From Funneliformis mosseae (Eukaryota > Glomeromycota > Glomeromycetes > Glomerales > Glomeraceae), in the NCBI GenBank assembly GCA_910592005.1, contig CAJVPP010001479.1:1-19741 (forward strand): a stretch of DNA of 19,741 bases, read 5' to 3'. Of this stretch, positions 1-18,935 are shown in pieces; positions within the stretch are counted from its first letter, which is position 1, and every line of letters starts with the position of its first letter. The position numbers and the translations under genes are program-made. The notes under the pieces were generated by a model. That model was not told the origin of the DNA, did not search any database, and saw only the letters and a list, made by a program, of their open reading frames with translations.

Positions 1-110
1 TTTTCACTAACTTTTTATTTGAGAACTGGCGTATTGTTTATCTGGCCTTGGGGCTACGGCTTGTCCGTATTGATTTTCTGTCCCTTGTGTCTACGCTCTC
101 TCTCTTTTTT
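1..110. repeat. Direct repeat, copy 1 (cut by window edge)
   Basis: About 108 bp that recurs almost unchanged at 218-326. Both copies share the core ctggccttggggctacggc followed by a pyrimidine-rich tail (tctacgctctctct then T). The only differences seen are one extra T in the T-run of copy 2 and divergence after the tail. It is richer in G+C than the surrounding DNA. The copy starts at base 1, so its left end is not visible. Confidence 0.85.
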
Positions 111-217
111 TTTTCCTTTAATCATCTTATATACAGATTCATGTATCATGGCGGGCCTTAGAAAATTTACTTAAGCAGAAAAGTATTAAATTTAATTTCC
201 CTTATCTTAGTTCTGAT

Positions 218-326
218 TTTTCACTAACTTTTTATTTGAGAACTGGCGTATTGTTTATCTGGCCTTGGGGCTACGGCTTGTCCGTATTGATTTTTCTGTC
301 CCTTGTGTCTACGCTCTCTCTTTTTT
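218..326. repeat. Direct repeat, copy 2
   Basis: Second copy of the sequence at 1-110, offset 217-218 bp. The DNA between the copies (111-217) is AT-rich and unrelated to the repeat. Either a tandem array with a period of about 217 bp continues off the left edge, or a short dispersed element was duplicated locally. An open frame runs through the repeat, but its codons look like low-complexity chance sequence, so I do not call a gene. Confidence 0.85.
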
Positions 327-1587
327 ATTTTATTATTTCTTTATATTATACTATTACTAGGAAACGGTTTCGGAAATCATTATTAAAATACATACATATA
401 ATTCAATTGTTTTATATAATATATTAGTTTAACACACTGAATATTGTTAATTGTAAGCTTTTAATTAGAGATGATTTGGGTTGAATTTGAGAAATGTGAA
501 GACTGATTCAAATGTAAATTGTAACGCGTAATTTATAAGTAGACCAAAAATCTTTTACGATATTAGATATTAAACTGAATATATTTATGATATATATATA
601 TATATAAATTAAATATAATAAAAATTAAATACTTGAAAATGAAACTGAACAATATGAGATCTGGGAATAATAAAAGTTTTACTTTGAAAGGTGTATTACA
701 CGAATTATTAATAAATAAATAATATACATAGCAGTTGCGAATATGTACAATCCCAATTATGAAATACTGTACATCAGAACATCTATAATGAGAAAATACC
801 CGCTTAGAAAGAGAATCGATTTTATAATTTTATTCAGTCATTATTTAAAATGAGAATATAAAAAATCCGTTGCAAAAATCGATACTAATTAGAGAAAACT
901 CAATTTAATAGCATAATGACTCATATTTCTAAAGGCATTTTGTAACTTGGGTGTCAAATATTTCAGTATTTATATTCAATATTAGGAGAGAGCAAAATGT
1001 TGGATTCCGTAAATTCTTTCATTTGGCTGGCAAAGTTCTTTACTTTTTTTTCTTATCAAAATATTTGATAGAAAGGATTACATTTCTTGGTTTAAATAAA
1101 AGTTTCATCATTGTTGAAGAATTTTTCAGCGAAATTTTCTTGATATTAGAATCTATAATACAAAAAAAAGAAAAATTGATATTATAAAATAAAAACTTTA
1201 TCCCAAGGCTCAACTGCTTTACTGAATGGGATTTTGAAATTATTCAAGTAGTGATCCATAAGAAGTCTTGAGAAACTTGTATAGCTATTAATGCTAAATT
1301 TTCTTTATTGATCATAGGAATAGAAAAGACCATTTTTATCATAGTGAAAGCATTCATTTTCACGCATAGAGTTATGTCCATATACTCTTTATATTTAAGC
1401 CTTAATTTACGTAGACCTTTATGGTAGATATTTAAAAATCTATTATACTTATTTTAATTTAACTTGTAGTGTACCAACATAGATTATTGCATCGAAAATC
1501 GGTGTTACATATCACAGAATGTTTGTTAAACCGCGTCTATTAATTTTTTTTTTTTTAATTTTATAATCGACATTAGAAATTGATATA
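327..1587. other. AT-rich intergenic region, no supported gene
   Basis: No convincing coding region was found. It holds a short (TA)8 tract at 591-606, an open stretch at 951-1187 beginning with GTG and rich in F/I/L/K (judged spurious), and a T-run at 1541-1556 just upstream of the ABTB1-like start codon. On the minus strand a T-rich acceptor-like sequence (about 1150-1170) and short open stretches hint at decayed coding DNA. No protein family could be recognised. Confidence 0.5.
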
Positions 1588-3462
1588 ATGAAATTAGCAG
1601 ACGAAGATAAAATTTTTCAAGATTTACTTAATGCTTGTCGTAATGGTGATTTAGAGCTAGTTGAAAGGTTAGCATTTTTTTGATTCCTCATTCGAGGTTA
1701 TTGCTGTACCTTTTGAATTAACCACTTACTTTTGAATTGTATTAGCTTGGTTCGAAATTTTGGAGCACCAATTAATCAAACCGATAAATGGCAATGTTCC
1801 CCTTTATATCTTGCATGTTTATGGTAAGCATATTTATAATTTAGATAGTTAATATCTTAAAAACCAAAAAGTTCTCATTTCATTTTTTTAAAAAAAAAAA
1901 TATAAAAAAGTGGACATTACGGAGGCAAGTCATAATTTTTAATGAACTTTTTTTTTTTTTGTTTTGTGAATTGAATTGACATTATTTTGAAATTTTTAGT
2001 TGTAAAGTTCTTACTTGAGAATGGAGCTCAATGTAGAAAGGATACCTTTGAAGGACAACGGTAAAATATACAATGTTAAGTATAGATTTGATTTTTCATG
2101 ATCCCGATTTGCTGACACTTTATTTTTTTTTTTAGCTGTTATTATGGAGCATTGACAATGAAAATACGGGGACTTTTGTCAAGTTATAAGTACACTAAAG
2201 CAGATGACAAATATCAGCCCTATCGCAATTTCTTTTCCTACATATTAGAACGTCCTCTTGACACCTTTAGTGATGTTATTTTTAAATTAAATGCCCCATA
2301 CGACCGGTCAAAACGTTATAATACTTTGGAAACTTTAGAAATTTCAGCTCATAGATGTATACTAAACGCTCGATCAACATTCTTTGCAAGCAAATTTCAG
2401 ACGATTTGGTGTACATCTAAAGTGATTGAAATTCAAGAGATACAAATTCATGCAACATGTTTTCGTGCAATGTTGAGATATCTTTATACCGGAGAAATTG
2501 CATCGATCCCAAATTCCTTAATGGATAACATGATACAACTGTGTAAATATGTCTGGCTAGATAATTTATCTGAACGATATACGAATAAAATGAAAAGAAT
2601 TAATCAGGATCAGGATAAGATAGAATTTAAGAAACTTCAAAACGACTTTGTTAAATTTTTTAAGAATGTTCTACTTGTAGGCAAACAATTTTACACTGAA
2701 CAAGATTATAACAATAATATGAAGGTGGATGGCTCAGAAATTATTGAAAATAGAATTGGACATAACGATACAGAACCGAAATTCGCAGAATCTCAACATG
2801 ATATTTGTATTAGAGTGGAAGATGAATTCTTTAATTGTCACAAGGTTTTCCTCACTGAACGTTGCGAGTACTTTAAAGCCATGTTTAATGGACCTTTTTC
2901 TGAAAAATTATTGCGAACACCTAGAATTTCAGAATGTTCTTCCAAAGTATTTGCTTTAATTCTTGAATTCATATATACAGACAAATGTGATATACCGGAA
3001 TCAATGGCATGTGAAGTATTAATAAAGGCTGATATGTACTTACTGGATAAGCTCAAATCAATCGCGTCTATCATATTAACAAATCTATCCGAACCACTTG
3101 AAGATATTTACGTACTTATGCGTACGGCTATCGATTTAAATATTGGTAGATTAGAACAATGGTGTTGTCATTGGTTTGCCGATCATCTTTATGAAGTTTT
3201 AGAAGATCAAAGATTTCTAGATTTAATTTGTGAATCCGCTCATTCTATTAAAAAAAGACAAGAGACTGATACGATTCCTTTCATCGATGATTTAAGATAT
3301 TGGTTATCTAAAAAATATAGTGTGCTTGAGGATGAAATTGATCAAAGGAGTGGTAAAGTACGGGAATATGACGGTGAAGAAATAACTGATTGGGAAGCTG
3401 AATATAATTTAGTCTTGGAAAAAATTGAACAAGTTCTATTAAGCTTAAATTTAGATGCTTGA
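1588..3462 (+). CDS. ABTB1: ABTB1/BPOZ-like ankyrin-repeat and double-BTB protein, 5 exons
   Basis: Spliced model: exons 1588-1667, 1746-1823, 1911-1924, 2000-2060 and 2136-3462; 1560 nt in total, 519 residues plus stop, all phases consistent. Exons 1-4 encode two ankyrin-type repeats (about residues 17-75; SPLYLACLCGH then FLLENGA). Exon 5 carries a first BTB domain (about 122-228, with DVIF, AHRCIL and RYLYTGE), a linker, a second BTB domain (about 299-390, with HKVFLTERCEYFKAMF and ADMYLLDKLK) and a helical C-terminal region ending near RQETDTIP. This order is that of vertebrate ABTB1 (BPOZ), 478 residues in human as I recall. BTB proteins of this kind usually act as CUL3 ubiquitin-ligase adaptors, so a substrate-recruiting role is inferred. 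The 14-nt third exon and its GC donor are unusual (see findings). The ATG at 1588 gives the longest frame joined to the ankyrin repeat; no upstream exon was seen. Convergent with the TAPT1-like gene. Confidence 0.93.
1911..1924 (+). other. 14-nt microexon followed by a GC-AG intron
   Basis: TGGACATTACGGAG lies between the AG at 1909-1910 and a GCAAGT donor at 1925-1930. Without it exon 2 (phase 2) joins exon 4 out of frame and meets a TGA seven codons later. With it the ankyrin consensus is restored (ACLCGHYGVVKFLLENGA). The acceptor follows an A-rich rather than pyrimidine-rich stretch, so it looks weak. Confidence 0.88.
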
Positions 3463-3675
3463 TTATTATTATTAAATATTAAAAGTGCTTGCGATATTAT
3501 TATTTGTGATCTTGGTAAAAGGAAACAAAAAATTATTATAACTACAAAAAATTCAACTAATTATGCAATTTATGTTTTTACAAAAAAAAGTATTTCAAGA
3601 AAATATCTAGAATTCACAATTTCTTTGCCATTTGTTTTTCATTCTCATTTATCATCAACCAACAAAAAAAAAATG
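3463..3675. other. Shared 3' region of two convergent genes
   Basis: 213 bp between the stop codon of the ABTB1-like gene (+) and that of the TAPT1-like gene (-). It is AT-rich, with short A and T runs and no open frame of interest. It must hold both 3' UTRs and polyadenylation sites, so the transcripts probably overlap or nearly so. No specific terminator motif is clear. Confidence 0.5.
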
Positions 3676-5346
3676 TCAAGGAATACGACTTTTAAATAAC
3701 GTATATCGATCAATATTATCTAACGTTACCTCAGGTTTTTTTATATTGTCATTTGAATTATTAAGAATTCGACTTTTAGCATCTTTTTCTTCCTTTTCCG
3801 CTACAACATGATCTTCGAGTTTCTTAGCTTGCGCGCTCTCTTCAGCTTCACGCATTTCCATACTAGCATATCTTCTATGAGCAAATCCAAGAAGATTTAT
3901 TCCGACAAATAATTTTAATAATATCAACATAACGTAAAATAAAGTTCCACATAATATCCATACGATAGGAGGTTGTGTAGCCACATTAGAAATTGGCATA
4001 TTGTTTGAATTATCTTCCAATTCATGTACCCAATCGTAAATCATTGTAACGGTTTGTAAAGTTACACTTATCGTAAAACAAGTCAAAGGTAAAGCGGCGA
4101 ATCCAATCCGACGAGAGACTATCGGTGATTGATCTACGAACTTTTGTGATTTAACATGATTATTATGATTTAGATATCTCGTTGGATTTCCAATTATGAG
4201 ATCCCTTGATAACATATCAATGTATCGATCATAGACACTTGTTCGAATATGATTAAACTTTGTTATAAATGCATGTTTTAACCAATCAACCAACAATTCA
4301 GACATTAACACGAATAATACTGGAGTCATTAAAGTCTCAACAGTTGTCATTGCTGGGAATAAAGGAATGAATGATGTGGGTAAAATGGAAAATGGTGAAG
4401 GTGGGGAACCTGATAATTCAATCAAATTTCGAGCGGTGATAACTGATAAAAATATGACCAATTGAAATCGTTCAACTATATCAGCACAACTTAATTGAAA
4501 TAAATTTTCCTTTTCAAATCTTTTAAACACCGAACCTTTAATTTCAATGAATTGATTTGATAATAATAAAGTCAATAAAGCATTTGAATAAGAATTGATC
4601 GCCACGTTAAGGGTAATGGCTTGATAAAATAAGATTATCGAATGGATAAGGATATAAATTAATGCCAAAATGAAAAAATTAACTGGTCTCCAATTTGGAT
4701 GAATCTTTGAATCCTCTTTTCTATTCCCAAGTGTTGATCTTGAAAACAAGGAATCAAGGATGTCCCCACCAAAAGAACAACAAAGTCGATCTAAAATTTC
4801 AAGGACGTTAAAGATAACATATAATTTAATGGCGGATTGTCCACGGATTATATGATATATTTGTGATGCTTCCACATTTTGAAGTGCTAAACAAACTAAA
4901 ATTATGAGTAGACCTTTGAGTAAATCACACTTTTGTGATAAATTTAATATTTCATAGTGCTTTCGTTCATGATGTCTGTCATTATTAAAAAATGATATAA
5001 TGTTCATGATCAATGAATAAAAAGCGAATATTACACGTAATGGAAGGATAGTAATGGTGTATAAAAAAGAATCAAAACAAATGAAAAATCCAAAAATCAT
5101 GAGTTTTTCAATCGACCACGGAATACCAAGAAAATTGGTCACCCTTTCCCTTTTAAGTTCTTGTAAGGTATCAACGTCGGAGGTCGTTAATTCATCTTTG
5201 AGGTAATCCCATAAAGTAAAAAGTGGAACCGTTGGTGTTATTGTATTTTGCCCTTCGGTTTGTGTATGATCAATTTCCTTCTCTTGTTTAATAGGTTCAT
5301 TAAGTTCCCGTTGTGGCTTTGTGGACTCTGAGTGAGCAACGGGCAT
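3676..5346 (-). CDS. TAPT1: TAPT1/Emp65-family multi-pass membrane protein
   Basis: Single-exon frame of 556 residues, close to the length I recall for human TAPT1 (567). The conserved family core is present: an acidic entry segment (LWDYLKDELTTSDVD, 45-59), LKRERVTNFLGIPW (64-77), and the family signature YHIIRGQSAIKLYVIFNVLE (164-183) followed by LDRL and FGGDILDSLF. Hydrophobic segments lie at about 83-120, 142-158, 223-265, 295-310, 335-355, 415-435 and 460-487. The N-terminal 40 residues are polar. The C-terminus after residue 490 is charged and coiled-coil-like (EAEESAQAKKLEDH). The yeast homologue Emp65 belongs to an ER membrane complex with the SUN-like protein Slp1 that protects soluble proteins from degradation. 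Location in the ER membrane and a similar role here are inferred. It is divergent from the F-box gene and shares its upstream region. Confidence 0.93.
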   Translation of the reverse strand: MPVAHSESTKPQRELNEPIKQEKEIDHTQTEGQNTITPTVPLFTLWDYLKDELTTSDVDTLQELKRERVTNFLGIPWSIEKLMIFGFFICFDSFLYTITILPLRVIFAFYSLIMNIISFFNNDRHHERKHYEILNLSQKCDLLKGLLIILVCLALQNVEASQIYHIIRGQSAIKLYVIFNVLEILDRLCCSFGGDILDSLFSRSTLGNRKEDSKIHPNWRPVNFFILALIYILIHSIILFYQAITLNVAINSYSNALLTLLLSNQFIEIKGSVFKRFEKENLFQLSCADIVERFQLVIFLSVITARNLIELSGSPPSPFSILPTSFIPLFPAMTTVETLMTPVLFVLMSELLVDWLKHAFITKFNHIRTSVYDRYIDMLSRDLIIGNPTRYLNHNNHVKSQKFVDQSPIVSRRIGFAALPLTCFTISVTLQTVTMIYDWVHELEDNSNNMPISNVATQPPIVWILCGTLFYVMLILLKLFVGINLLGFAHRRYASMEMREAEESAQAKKLEDHVVAEKEEKDAKSRILNNSNDNIKKPEVTLDNIDRYTLFKSRIP

Positions 5347-5738
5347 TTTATTTTATTTTATTTTTAAATAAAAAATAGTTTTTTTTTAAAAAAAAAAAAA
5401 AAAAAATAAAAAAAAAATAAATTTAAATAAAGAATAAAAATAATAAATAAATAAAACAATTGAAAACGCGGGTTTTATTATTTAAAAAGTTTTCTCATTT
5501 TTATTTTTTTCTTGTGGAAATTTGATTGGTTGGTTAAGATGGAAACTGACGGAAAACCAAAAATAAATTAATGAATGATTACAACAAATAATTGGATAAT
5601 CACCGCATAATTTTTGATGAAAATGGGATGAAAGACGTTTCCCAAAAAAAAAATTTTCTTTCCTTACCTTTTTTTCCATTCCCTTCTTTTCCTAAAAAAA
5701 AAAAATTTAATTAAAATAAAAAAAAATAAAAAAAAATT
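5347..5738. promoter_or_regulatory. Divergent upstream region between TAPT1-like and F-box genes
   Basis: 392 bp separates two divergent start codons, so both promoters and 5' UTRs lie here. It contains long A/T homopolymers next to each gene (A-rich 5389-5420 and 5694-5738) and a more mixed centre with an inverted CCAAT box (ATTGG, 5525-5529). A small minus-strand open stretch (5482-5679) is low complexity and is not called as a gene. That this is one bidirectional promoter is inference. Confidence 0.5.
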
Positions 5739-7388
5739 ATGGGATCAGCTCTTACTTGTTTAAAACCATCACAATCACCACCGATACCATCGGTCGTTTT
5801 CGAACGATACTTTTTTTTCAATAGAACCACAATAACAAATTTACCACCAGAATGTTTACGAGAAATTTTTGAATACCTTGAAACGAAAGAGTCAATTTAT
5901 TCATGTCTCTTGGTCAATAGAAGTTGGTGTAAAATCGCGGTCCCCATTTTATGGAAAAGTCCCTTCAAACTTTCAAATAGCTTATCGATTGAGTCGACGA
6001 AAATAATACAAGTTTACCTAAAATGCCTTAATAAAAAATCCAAACAATACCTCTGTAATAATGGGGTCATCTTACCAACTAGCATATTAGAAGACATCCA
6101 TTCACCAATATTTGATTATCCATCATTCTTGAGAGAATTGAAATTTTCGGATATTTATAATGGGATTTCTGATTGGTTTTCTAATGTCATTGGAAATCTT
6201 GCAGATGAACAACAAACCACCTTTTTAAAAATTTTAATCACGGAACAATTATTTAAATTATTTATGAACCAATGTTCAACTTTTGAATTACTTTCATTAT
6301 CGGATATACCTTATGAGACGGCCATGCCCTTATTACCACTTTTAACTGGATCGGTTAATTGTTTTTCTCGCTTAAAAAGTTTTCAATGCGTTAGTAAACA
6401 CAATAATAAGAGTGAGATTTTTAGAGCGATTTCTCAAGTATCAGAATTTATTGAAACTTTAGAAGTTGGAGGGGTTGATCATGATATGGAAGTGAAAGCC
6501 TTAGGGGTTTTAATAAGAGCTCAAAAAAAATTAAAATCATTTAAATATACTTGGGATTATCAAACGAAATATCAAATCGTATTATCGGACACACTTTGCG
6601 CGCTTCAATCTCAAGCAAAATCCTTAACGATGATTCAATTCGAATATTGTAATTTTCATCATTGTAATACAATGAAAGCTTTGACAGCTTTTGAAAATTT
6701 AAAATATTTACAATTCATTCATTGTATATATATTGGTGATAAAATGAATACCTTCATTAATGCGAAATTTTCAAATTTAAAATATCTCGGATTTTATAAT
6801 AATTGTATAGAATCTCCTCGATATTGGGTATGTCCCGATGACGTAGCCGCTTTAGTTAATAATTGTCATGATAATTTAGAACAAATCATTTTACCAAGGA
6901 CGGGAAATTGTACCATATCTTCTCATAAATTAGTAAAATCCCTTAGATTATGTAGAAATATTAAAGATTTAAAAGTGCAAATGGGTGAAGGTGATATTGA
7001 TGAATTCCTGGAATTCTTACAAATTAATGAAAGTTTGGAAAATCTAACCTTAATTTGCTATGGAGATTTAAATATTGAACCTTTCCTCACAAAAACGAAT
7101 CAATCGTGGCCAAGTACTTTATCATCATTAAATTTGAGAGGACAATGGATTATCTCTCCCGAATATTTTAAAATGTTATTAAAAGAATGTAGATCAATAA
7201 AACGATTGGATTTACATTCTTCTCATATAACAGATGATCATGTTGGAACTGTAATTGATTACGTTAAAGAAATGAGAGTTGCAAAAAAAGCAACTTTACA
7301 TAGTTGTTTAATATCTGGTGAACGAATGTCTGAAGTAGGGAGGAGAAAGGCGAGAGAATTTGCAAATTTATCAGAACTTTATCTATAA
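5739..7388 (+). CDS. F-box protein with leucine-rich C-terminal region
   Basis: Single-exon frame of 549 residues. An F-box sits near the N-terminus (about residues 34-72: LPPECLREIFEYLETKESIY, then the CLLVNRSWCKIAVPILWKSPF stretch). The rest (about 100-549) consists of irregular leucine-rich units typical of fungal F-box/LRR proteins, for example SLENLTLICYGD, STLSSLNLRG and SIKRLDLHSSHITD. F-box proteins bind Skp1 within SCF ubiquitin ligases, and the LRR part would choose the substrate, which is unknown here. The protein starts MGSALTC, which resembles an N-myristoylation signal (Gly2, Thr6) followed by a possible palmitoylated Cys7 (see findings). The ATG lies directly after an A-rich leader, and the F-box follows about 33 residues later, supporting this start. 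Such genes form very large families in Glomeromycotina; this one looks intact. Confidence 0.88.
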   Translation: MGSALTCLKPSQSPPIPSVVFERYFFFNRTTITNLPPECLREIFEYLETKESIYSCLLVNRSWCKIAVPILWKSPFKLSNSLSIESTKIIQVYLKCLNKKSKQYLCNNGVILPTSILEDIHSPIFDYPSFLRELKFSDIYNGISDWFSNVIGNLADEQQTTFLKILITEQLFKLFMNQCSTFELLSLSDIPYETAMPLLPLLTGSVNCFSRLKSFQCVSKHNNKSEIFRAISQVSEFIETLEVGGVDHDMEVKALGVLIRAQKKLKSFKYTWDYQTKYQIVLSDTLCALQSQAKSLTMIQFEYCNFHHCNTMKALTAFENLKYLQFIHCIYIGDKMNTFINAKFSNLKYLGFYNNCIESPRYWVCPDDVAALVNNCHDNLEQIILPRTGNCTISSHKLVKSLRLCRNIKDLKVQMGEGDIDEFLEFLQINESLENLTLICYGDLNIEPFLTKTNQSWPSTLSSLNLRGQWIISPEYFKMLLKECRSIKRLDLHSSHITDDHVGTVIDYVKEMRVAKKATLHSCLISGERMSEVGRRKAREFANLSELYL

Positions 7389-8028
7389 TAATAAAAAAAA
7401 AAAAAAAAAAATATGGCATTATTATTTATATAATTTTAAAAACGAATGTAGAGCTAAAAATGTAAAATATAATAAATAATAATAATAATAAAAAATACTA
7501 TTAATTATTTTAATATTAATGTTATCATTATAAGGATGATCTCATCCTAATTAAAATATATCACACGCACTGCAAATAGTATGTGATTTCCTAAATTCCA
7601 TTCGTTTTGATGTCTAACAAAATGTCTGTATCGGTTATTATCTGGATGATTATTGATGAATTACAGTGGAACGTCAAAGATTTAGCGACCGCTTACAAAT
7701 CAATTGCGGATATAAATGATCTACTAACAAAGTTTTTTTTTATTCCTTTTTTTTTTTTTAGATGTATAACAAAAATTTTGAGAATTTATTAAATTGGTTA
7801 TATAAATAATTGATGTTAGAGTTTTAATGCCATAAATTCTTTTGATATAATAGTAACAAATATAGATATATATAATAATCATCGCGATTGTGACTTTGGC
7901 ATTTTCTTTAAAACGATGAAATTATATAGTTATTAATAATATATTGCCCAGTATAATAACTTCTTTTACTTCATTTTAAAAATCAAATAAAAATACAAAT
8001 GTTATATTATTGATTGATACATTATAAT
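7389..8028. other. Shared 3' region of the convergent F-box and PRP8 genes
   Basis: 640 bp of AT-rich DNA between two convergent stop codons. It has an A-run directly after the F-box stop (7392-7410) and an AAT microsatellite near 7470-7489. Around 7722-7761 there is a TACTAAC branch-point-like sequence, a T-rich tract and AG, looking like the 3' end of an intron (see findings). The weak open stretch at 7607-7792 starts with TTG and spans that T-tract; I do not call it as a gene. Confidence 0.5.
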
Positions 8029-18555
<10,527 letters not shown>

Positions 18556-18836
18556 GAAAACAAACGATCTGGTTTTTTTTTTTTGTTTTTTTTTAACTTG
18601 TATTTATAATTTATGAACGCCAATCATTTCTTACCGCTTAAAAAATCTTATCATTATCACATGATCATCCCACAAATAAAATTTCACTCGACTGGCATTA
18701 CGGCACTTAAAAATTAAACCGTTAACAAATTTTTGCTTACAGTTGCCCAATAATTGCTTAGTATTGCTCATTGTAATATCGTTATCATATAAGACTCAAA
18801 AATCGTTCAAAATCGTAAACTCAAACTCTCTCCTCC
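18556..18836 (-). promoter_or_regulatory. PRP8 upstream region
   Basis: 281 bp between the PRP8 start codon and the IS607-like remnant, which is transcribed outward if at all. Directly upstream of PRP8 is a long T-run on the plus strand (18571-18594), a poly-A leader on the sense strand. CCAAT occurs at about 18620 and 18746 and a CACATGATC sequence near 18657. Promoter assignment rests on position only. Confidence 0.45.
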
Positions 18837-18935
18837 ATGTATTTGTCTGCACACAAGGCAACTAAAAAACTTGGAATCTCGTCAGAAACCTTACGTCGTT
18901 GGCTAAAGCAAGGAAGAATTATTAACACTGATTAA
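18837..18935 (+). pseudogene. Remnant of an IS607-type serine recombinase (MerR-like HTH only)
   Basis: An ATG-initiated frame of 32 codons ends in TAA. The peptide begins MYLSAHKATKKLGISS and continues ETLRRWLKQGRI, the helix-turn-helix pattern at the N-terminus of IS607-family TnpA serine recombinases. In full-length proteins this is followed by a short linker (typically with RTPG) and a resolvase domain. Here the frame stops right after the wing strand, and no resolvase catalytic sequence was seen downstream in any frame. IS607-like genes are known in bacteria, giant DNA viruses and some eukaryotes. The source of this copy cannot be told from 32 codons. Confidence 0.72.

Noticed and set aside
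236..427. 63-codon open frame across the direct repeat
   Set aside because: The frame is a by-product of repeat copy 2 and has a non-ATG start; no conserved protein pattern.
591..606. (TA)8 tract
   Set aside because: Short simple repeat expected in AT-rich DNA; no further meaning seen.
951..1187. 78-codon open frame on the plus strand
   Set aside because: It starts with GTG, is low complexity (F, I, L, K) and has no recognisable domain; the AT content makes such frames common by chance.
960..1260. Minus-strand short open stretches with an acceptor-like T-tract and AG near 1150, including a frame starting at 1259
   Set aside because: The pieces do not join into one supported frame and match no family I recognise; at best decayed coding DNA.
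5482..5679. 65-codon minus-strand frame between the divergent genes
   Set aside because: Lys/Phe-rich, overlaps likely promoter and 5' UTR, no homology recognisable.
7607..7792. 61-codon frame in the F-box/PRP8 3' region
   Set aside because: Starts at TTG and runs through a T-tract that looks like an intron end, so the C-terminal half is not coding as read.
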